Shown here piece after piece: positions 59,978 through 64,000 of a stretch of DNA of 64,000 nt (its first letter is position 1; every line of letters begins with the position of its first letter). This DNA is from Clostridiales bacterium. GTDB lineage: Bacteria > Bacillota > Clostridia > Oscillospirales > Oscillospiraceae. Under the pieces are notes generated by a model. It worked only from the letters and a program-made list of their open reading frames with translations, made no database searches and had not been told where the DNA came from. Position numbers and translations under genes: made by a program. Location of the stretch: positions 62,001-126,000 of the forward strand of contig SFFV01000001.1 in NCBI GenBank assembly GCA_004557735.1, written 5' to 3'.

Positions 59978-61189
59978 TTATGCGCTGATCGGCTTTTTGG
60001 CGGAAATGCGGCGTTTCAGCCGGTCCAGCGTGGGGAATATGACTGCGCTGAGATGCAGCGCCGCAAGCGGCCAGACAACGACGGTGTACCGGACCATGAC
60101 CAGCCCCATGGCCGTAATGACGGCCACCGCAAGATTCACGGCAAGCGTGACGGCCGCCCAGCGTCTCCACTGCGGACAGGCCGCGATCATGTGCATGGCT
60201 CCAAAGAAGCATGGGATGAGCGCATAGCGCCAGATCCAGACAAAGTCCTCCGCGAAACGCTTCACCGTGTTGCACTGGAAGAGGTTCGGATCCTCCATGA
60301 TCCACTTCGCTGCCATTTCCTTGAAAAGTTTATTCTTCTGCACGCGGTCGAGCGTCGGGTCATTCTGCACGGCGGCGTACTCCTCTCCGAAGGCTTCGTA
60401 GATGTCGCCGCTGTAGTATCCCGCGCTTGCCTCCGGATTGTTGGCGGCATAAAAATCCCGGCCGCTGTAGGAATCCATCACGATCGGATACCCGGTTTCC
60501 CGGTAATTCACGAGCGTGTTCGCGCCGAAAAGAAGCACCGGGATCAAAAGGAATACCGCAAAACGGCCAACGGGGAGCCGCCGCCGGAGAAGCAGCACCA
60601 ACGAATAGATCAGCACCGCGATATACGCCGGCATAAGCACCGGGCGGCACGCCACCATGTACATGCCGGCAAGGTTCATATATGTCAGGCGCTTTTTCAC
60701 CGGCATATCCCGCCGCACGGAGAGATACAGCAGGAGAATGATCAGCAGAAGAAAATAGTGTTCAAGATAAATGTCGTAAAGATCGATCCGGGCGCGCAGG
60801 AGGGCGATACAGTAAAACACCGGGGCAAATCCGCCCCTGCCAAACAGGATGCGTTCGGTTTTATAAAGCAGCATACACGCCGTGCCCAGCATCAGATACT
60901 GCAATGCAATGATCATGGGGAGCGTGAAGCCGATCAGACGCAGAACCGTCAAAATCAGCGGTACGCCGAACGGCACAACAAAGAGGGCGGAGTCCCGGGC
61001 CGTCTGGATAAAGTGGCCGGTTGTGCAGAAGTTTTCGGCAATGCTGCAGTAAAGCTGCGCGTCCGGCCCGAGATAAACAAAGACGCCCTTCACCGCGTAA
61101 TAGAGAAGCGCGGCAAGCGGCGGGATCGCAAACCAGAAGACTTCCCCCGCGTGACACTTTATAAAGGATAGAACCGCTGTTTTTTTCAT
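59978..61189 (-). CDS. Unknown polytopic membrane protein, GT-C glycosyltransferase-like
   Basis: 403 aa with about nine or ten hydrophobic segments and an extracytoplasmic-type loop early (KGVFVYLGPDAQLYCSIAENFCTTGHF), reminiscent of GT-C enzymes that use polyprenyl-linked sugars, where an Asp in the first loop is catalytic (here GPDAQ). A second large soluble loop lies at about 245-320. No experimentally defined family was recognised, so the function is tentative. It lies 26 nt below the Gx transporter gene on the same strand. Confidence 0.75.
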   Translation of the reverse strand: MKKTAVLSFIKCHAGEVFWFAIPPLAALLYYAVKGVFVYLGPDAQLYCSIAENFCTTGHFIQTARDSALFVVPFGVPLILTVLRLIGFTLPMIIALQYLMLGTACMLLYKTERILFGRGGFAPVFYCIALLRARIDLYDIYLEHYFLLLIILLLYLSVRRDMPVKKRLTYMNLAGMYMVACRPVLMPAYIAVLIYSLVLLLRRRLPVGRFAVFLLIPVLLFGANTLVNYRETGYPIVMDSYSGRDFYAANNPEASAGYYSGDIYEAFGEEYAAVQNDPTLDRVQKNKLFKEMAAKWIMEDPNLFQCNTVKRFAEDFVWIWRYALIPCFFGAMHMIAACPQWRRWAAVTLAVNLAVAVITAMGLVMVRYTVVVWPLAALHLSAVIFPTLDRLKRRISAKKPISA

Positions 61190-61215
61190 ATTGGTTTTTC
61201 TCCTGTGTCAGCGAT

Positions 61216-61701
61216 TTATTCCGGGATACGGCGGATGAGCAGCGCCGCGGCAAGCCCTGTGAGCACGCCGCCGGCAATGCCCGAAACGGCAAGCACCGGC
61301 AGATAGCCGAGAAGCTGTTTTGTCTGCAATATAAGCATCGCCATCAAGATCTGTCCGGCGTTATGCGCAACGCCGCCCGCAACGCTGACGCCCACAGTGG
61401 AAAACCGGTCGATCCGGCGCAGCAGCGCCATGACCGCGAGACTCAGCACCGCGCCCGCAAGCGAATAGAGCATCGCGCCGACGCTGCCAAACAAAAGACT
61501 CACGAGCAGGACGCGCACAAGAGAGAGCGCCGCCGCCTCTTTCCAGCCAAAGCGGAAGAGGGCGAAAATAACAGCGATATTCGCCAGACCCATTTTAACG
61601 CCCGGAATGCCGATCTGCGGCAGCAGCGACTCTACATACGAGAGGATCATCGCCACGGCGGTCAGCATCGCAAGCAGGAGAAGCCGTTTCGTCTTTTTCA
61701 T
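61216..61701 (-). CDS. Gx transporter-family (Hpre_diP_synt_I) membrane protein
   Basis: 161 aa, five or six membrane helices, ECF S-component-like. Glycine-rich IGIPGVKMGLANIAVIFALFRFG, SVGAMLYSLAGAVLS and the VGVSVAGGVAHNAGQI region fit the family formerly called heptaprenyl diphosphate synthase component I. It is often found beside the NusG-II protein, as here (1 nt apart), near Rnf or ApbE-type electron-transport genes. Possible small-solute or cofactor uptake role; unproved. Confidence 0.88.
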   Translation of the reverse strand: MKKTKRLLLLAMLTAVAMILSYVESLLPQIGIPGVKMGLANIAVIFALFRFGWKEAAALSLVRVLLVSLLFGSVGAMLYSLAGAVLSLAVMALLRRIDRFSTVGVSVAGGVAHNAGQILMAMLILQTKQLLGYLPVLAVSGIAGGVLTGLAAALLIRRIPE

Positions 61702-61702
61702 G

Positions 61703-62092
61703 TCAGCTCACCAGATCGACATCGGAAGGGGCCGCACCCTCGATGCGGATCTCCGTTTTGTTCGGGAGACACACGATCGTGTCGCCCTCGTACTGCGCAG
61801 GTCTCGCCCGCACGCAGATGCCGTCCGGGCAGCTTGCCTCCGTCACATCGGCGCAGCCGTCGGAGATGACGAGGATGTTATACCCGCCGTTTGGCGCGTG
61901 CAGCGTCACGGCCGCGTCCTCGGAGAGAGGATATTCCGCCGTCCGTTCACCGTTAACATACACGACGGCAAGAGCGCCGTCCTTCCGGCTCAGCCGCCGC
62001 ACGGCAAAAAAGCCGAGAGCGACCATGAAAAGCGCAGCAATGAGCAGAACATCCGCGCGAAGGCGGTCTTTCTTTGTCCGTTCAGACTTCAT
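61703..62092 (-). CDS. NusG domain II-containing membrane-anchored protein
   Basis: 129 aa. A basic N-terminus and one membrane helix (about residues 15-32), then a NusG domain II-like beta domain outside (VVYVNGERTAEYPLSEDAAV, ASCPDGICVRA, TIVCLPNKTEIRI). The DGxC motif is typical of this family, which sits beside rnf or Gx transporter genes in many Clostridia. Function unknown; it is not transcription factor NusG. Confidence 0.9.
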   Translation of the reverse strand: MKSERTKKDRLRADVLLIAALFMVALGFFAVRRLSRKDGALAVVYVNGERTAEYPLSEDAAVTLHAPNGGYNILVISDGCADVTEASCPDGICVRARPAQYEGDTIVCLPNKTEIRIEGAAPSDVDLVS

Positions 62093-62155
62093 TTTGGATA
62101 TCCTTTGGTGAAAAATCCGTCCGGCAGGGGCCGGACGGATCTTCCCTGGTAAAAA

Positions 62156-62947
62156 TCAGAATCTCTGGATAACTCCCACCGGGCAGTTCTCCGAGCAGGC
62201 GACGCAGCCGACGCACTTATCGTAGTCGATACGGGCGAGATTGTCAACCACCTTAATGGCTCCGGTCGGGCAAACCTTCTCGCACTTCATGCAGCCGATG
62301 CAGCCCTTCGAGCAGGCAACGCGGGTCTGCGCGCCCTTCTGTGTGTTGCTGCAGCGGACGATCGTCGGATCAACGGCGCGGCGCAGGGCAATGATATGGT
62401 TCGGGCAGGTGCGGGTGCAGATGCCGCAGCCGGTGCAGTTGGCCGGATACACCTTCGCAACGCCGTTCACGACGTGGATGGCGTCCGACGGGCAGGCGTT
62501 CTCACAGTCGCCGTAGCCGAGGCAGCTGTTCGGGCACGCCCATTCGCCCTGGAAGAGGATGTTCGCCGCCGAGCAGTTGTTGATGCCGGCGTACTCGTAC
62601 TTGTGCTTGGCCGTGTCACAGTTGCCGTTGCACTTGACGTAAGCGACCATCTCCACAACGTCCTCCGCCTCGACGCCCATGATCTCGGCGATCGCGGCGG
62701 CGGCGCCGTCAGCGCCGGGGACGCAGAGGTTGGTTTTCGTCTCTTCGCCTTCGGCAAGCGCCTTGGCGTAGCCGTCGCAGCCGGCGTAGCCGCACGCGCC
62801 GCAGTTGGCGCCGGGCAGGCATTCGCGGATCGCCGGGAACATCTCATTTTCGGGAACGCTCATGTACTTGGAAGCGATGACAAGGATCAGCGCGGCCACC
62901 GCGCCGACGATGAGCAGAACGACAATTGCGCTTAAAACTCCAGACAT
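62156..62947 (-). CDS. rnfB: Rnf complex subunit RnfB
   Basis: 263 aa. N-terminal membrane helix, a 4Fe-4S domain with GANCGACGYAGCDGYA near residue 50, and C-terminal ferredoxin clusters (CTGCGICTRTCPNHI, CIGCMKCEKVCPTGAI, CVGCVACSENCPVGVI and an additional ACPNSCLGYGDCENACPSDAI). It passes electrons from reduced ferredoxin into the Na+- or H+-pumping Rnf complex that reduces NAD+. Last canonical Rnf gene; order rnfE, rnfA, rnfB matches clostridial operons. Confidence 0.96.
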   Translation of the reverse strand: MSGVLSAIVVLLIVGAVAALILVIASKYMSVPENEMFPAIRECLPGANCGACGYAGCDGYAKALAEGEETKTNLCVPGADGAAAAIAEIMGVEAEDVVEMVAYVKCNGNCDTAKHKYEYAGINNCSAANILFQGEWACPNSCLGYGDCENACPSDAIHVVNGVAKVYPANCTGCGICTRTCPNHIIALRRAVDPTIVRCSNTQKGAQTRVACSKGCIGCMKCEKVCPTGAIKVVDNLARIDYDKCVGCVACSENCPVGVIQRF

Positions 62948-62961
62948 GTCACTTTCCTCCC

Positions 62962-63570
62962 TTAACCGAACAGCTTGTCAGCCATGCCGGCAAAGCCCAT
63001 GAACGTCATGCTGGTGAGAGCCGCCGCCACAAGCGTGATGGGCAGTCCTTCAAAGCATTTCGGGGGCTTGGCATGCTCGAGCGCCTTGCGGACGCCGCAG
63101 AAGAGGATCAGTGCGAGACCGAAGCCAACGCCGGCGGAGAAGCCGTTGACGCAGCTGAGCAGGAGACCGCCGCCCATGGCCGTGTAGCCGTTGCTGACGT
63201 TCAGCAGCGTCACGGCGAGCACCGCGCAGTTGGTGGTGATGAGCGGAAGATAAACGCCGAGGGACTTGTACAGGGGCGGAATGTACTTCTTCAGGAAGAT
63301 CTCGACGAACTGCACGAGCGCGGCGATGACCAGAATGAAGATGATCGTGGACAGGTAATCGAGTCCGTTCGGCACCATGATATACTGATAGATGAGGTGC
63401 GTAACGGCGCTCGCGAGCGTCATAACGAAGATAACGGCGCCGCTCATGCCGATGCAGGAATCAAACTTCTTGGAAACGCCCAGGAACGGGCAGATGGCGA
63501 TGAACTGCACGAGAACGTAGTTCTGCGTGAAGATCATGCCGAACATGATTTTCAGTACTTCCTTGAGCAT
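62962..63570 (-). CDS. rnfA: Rnf complex subunit RnfA
   Basis: 202 aa, six membrane helices, with conserved half-site cysteines (NYVLVQFIAICPFLGVSKK and VYLPLITTNCAVLAV) that hold the intramembrane Fe-S centre of RnfA/RnfE. Its ATG overlaps the rnfE stop (TGATG). Forms the core membrane pair with RnfE. Confidence 0.96.
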   Translation of the reverse strand: MLKEVLKIMFGMIFTQNYVLVQFIAICPFLGVSKKFDSCIGMSGAVIFVMTLASAVTHLIYQYIMVPNGLDYLSTIIFILVIAALVQFVEIFLKKYIPPLYKSLGVYLPLITTNCAVLAVTLLNVSNGYTAMGGGLLLSCVNGFSAGVGFGLALILFCGVRKALEHAKPPKCFEGLPITLVAAALTSMTFMGFAGMADKLFG

Positions 63571-64000
63571 CAGTTCTTCGCCTCCTTATCTTTCTCGGCG
63601 CAGCCTTCGGCGTTGCCGCAGCCGGCGCAGCCGCCGTCGCCGCAGCCCATTTCCGGAACGAACTTCTTGCCCTTTCTGGACATGCCGAGCACGAGCATCG
63701 CCATGGCAAGGCCGAACATGAAGAATCCGCCCGGCGTCTGGGAGATGATGCGGATGGTGTACTCTTCGGGGATGATCTGATAGCCGAACAGGCTGCCGGA
63801 GCCGAGCAGTTCGCGGATGACAGAGATCGCGGTGAGAACCAGCGTGTAGCCGATGCCCATGCCGAGACCGTCAAACAGGCTGTCGAGGACGTTGTTCTTA
63901 TTGGCGAACATCTCGGCACGGCCGAGAACGATGCAGTTAACGACGATCAGCGGAAGGAAGATGCCGAGCGCGTTATAAAGATCGATGAGATAGGCGTGCA
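63570..64000 (-). CDS. rnfE: Rnf complex subunit RnfE, C-terminal part (start outside window)
   Basis: The frame is open to the window edge; the upstream part reads HAYLIDLYNALGIFLPLIVNCIVLGRAE, so the ATG at 63911 is internal. Conserved Cys in LIVNCIVLGRAE is the RnfE Fe-S ligand. The C-terminus carries a Cys- and Gly-rich tail (GCGDGGCAGCGNAEGC) before the lysine-rich end, beyond the usual last helix. Partner of RnfA; rnfC, rnfD and rnfG should lie upstream, outside the window. Confidence 0.95.
   Translation of the reverse strand, partial: HAYLIDLYNALGIFLPLIVVNCIVLGRAEMFANKNNVLDSLFDGLGMGIGYTLVLTAISVIRELLGSGSLFGYQIIPEEYTIRIISQTPGGFFMFGLAMAMLVLGMSRKGKKFVPEMGCGDGGCAGCGNAEGCAEKDKEAKN

Noticed and set aside
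56676..60305. Very long open frame (1209 codons) on the minus strand opposite the oxidoreductase and hypA
   Set aside because: Shadow of G+C-rich codon use on the plus strand; the plus-strand frame has clear Fe-S, FAD and HypA motifs, the minus frame none.

Overview
The window is a stretch of a G+C-rich, anaerobic, monoderm (single-membrane) chromosome, most likely a member of the Clostridia (Oscillospirales-like). Supporting signs: an [FeFe]-hydrogenase, an Rnf ferredoxin:NAD+ oxidoreductase, several lipobox lipoproteins, YtrA-type GntR regulation, DUF3048 lipoproteins, a small malic enzyme, GGAGG-type ribosome binding sites and many consensus sigma-A promoters. The species cannot be named from sequence alone. 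No rRNA, tRNA, CRISPR array, insertion sequence or phage was seen. About 60 protein genes, one multi-lesion pseudogene, one TPP riboswitch and one probable peptide-leader attenuator were found.

Layout. 1-1003: 3' part of an [FeFe]-hydrogenase. 1074-4006: a minus-strand operon (ABC ATPase, permease, YtrA-type GntR regulator, type I asparaginase) whose promoter is covered by a perfect inverted repeat, the likely autoregulatory operator. 4077-6296: an RNA helicase of the mitochondrial Suv3 type. 6344-15764: a nine-gene aromatic amino acid operon (aroF, tyrA, aroB, aroA, aroC, pheA, fused aroE-aroK, aroQ, aminotransferase). It is preceded by a strong promoter, a 17-codon Phe/Tyr-rich leader peptide and an intrinsic terminator. 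15799-17503: HAD phosphatase and a YdcF/DUF218 protein. 17613-23944: a maltodextrin-type uptake operon (binding protein, two permeases, GH13 hydrolase, LacI regulator). 24071-26756: divergent lipoprotein M3 peptidase and YihY/BrkB, both on near-leaderless transcripts. 26819-29976: a fused ABC exporter, divergent from a TPP riboswitch and thiT. 30158-33941: a surface-glycan-like set (phosphodiester glycosidase, membrane-anchored unknown, GT2 glycosyltransferase, GtrA).

33977-45850: a catabolic island. A minus-strand operon encodes a polyamine-family ABC importer, L-rhamnose isomerase, nucleoside hydrolase, iron alcohol dehydrogenase and an ADP-ribosylglycohydrolase with a large C-terminal extension. 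A LacI regulator and a UlaE-type epimerase are divergent from it, and matching operator-like palindromes lie near both starts. 45913-50253: C69 dipeptidase, secG and two DUF3048 lipoprotein paralogues. 50306-52340: a lower-G+C patch with a decayed repeat-type lipoprotein gene, an unknown lipoprotein and an XRE regulator. 52396-55489: tsaE, tsaB, upp and malic enzyme. 55506-59807: a RodA/FtsW-type protein, an 882-residue Fe-S/flavin oxidoreductase fusion, and hypA. 59978-64000: a GT-C-like membrane protein, Gx transporter, NusG-II protein, rnfB, rnfA and the 3' part of rnfE.

How it fits together: the hydrogenase, Rnf and the Fe-S/flavin fusion point to ferredoxin-based fermentation. The two importer operons show sugar or organic solute scavenging under LacI control. 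The aro operon makes Phe and Tyr from central metabolites, probably with attenuation by aminoacyl-tRNA supply. The most interesting signals are the aro leader, the catabolic island around rhaA and the ADP-ribosylglycohydrolase-like protein, the oxidoreductase-hypA pair and the Suv3-like helicase.
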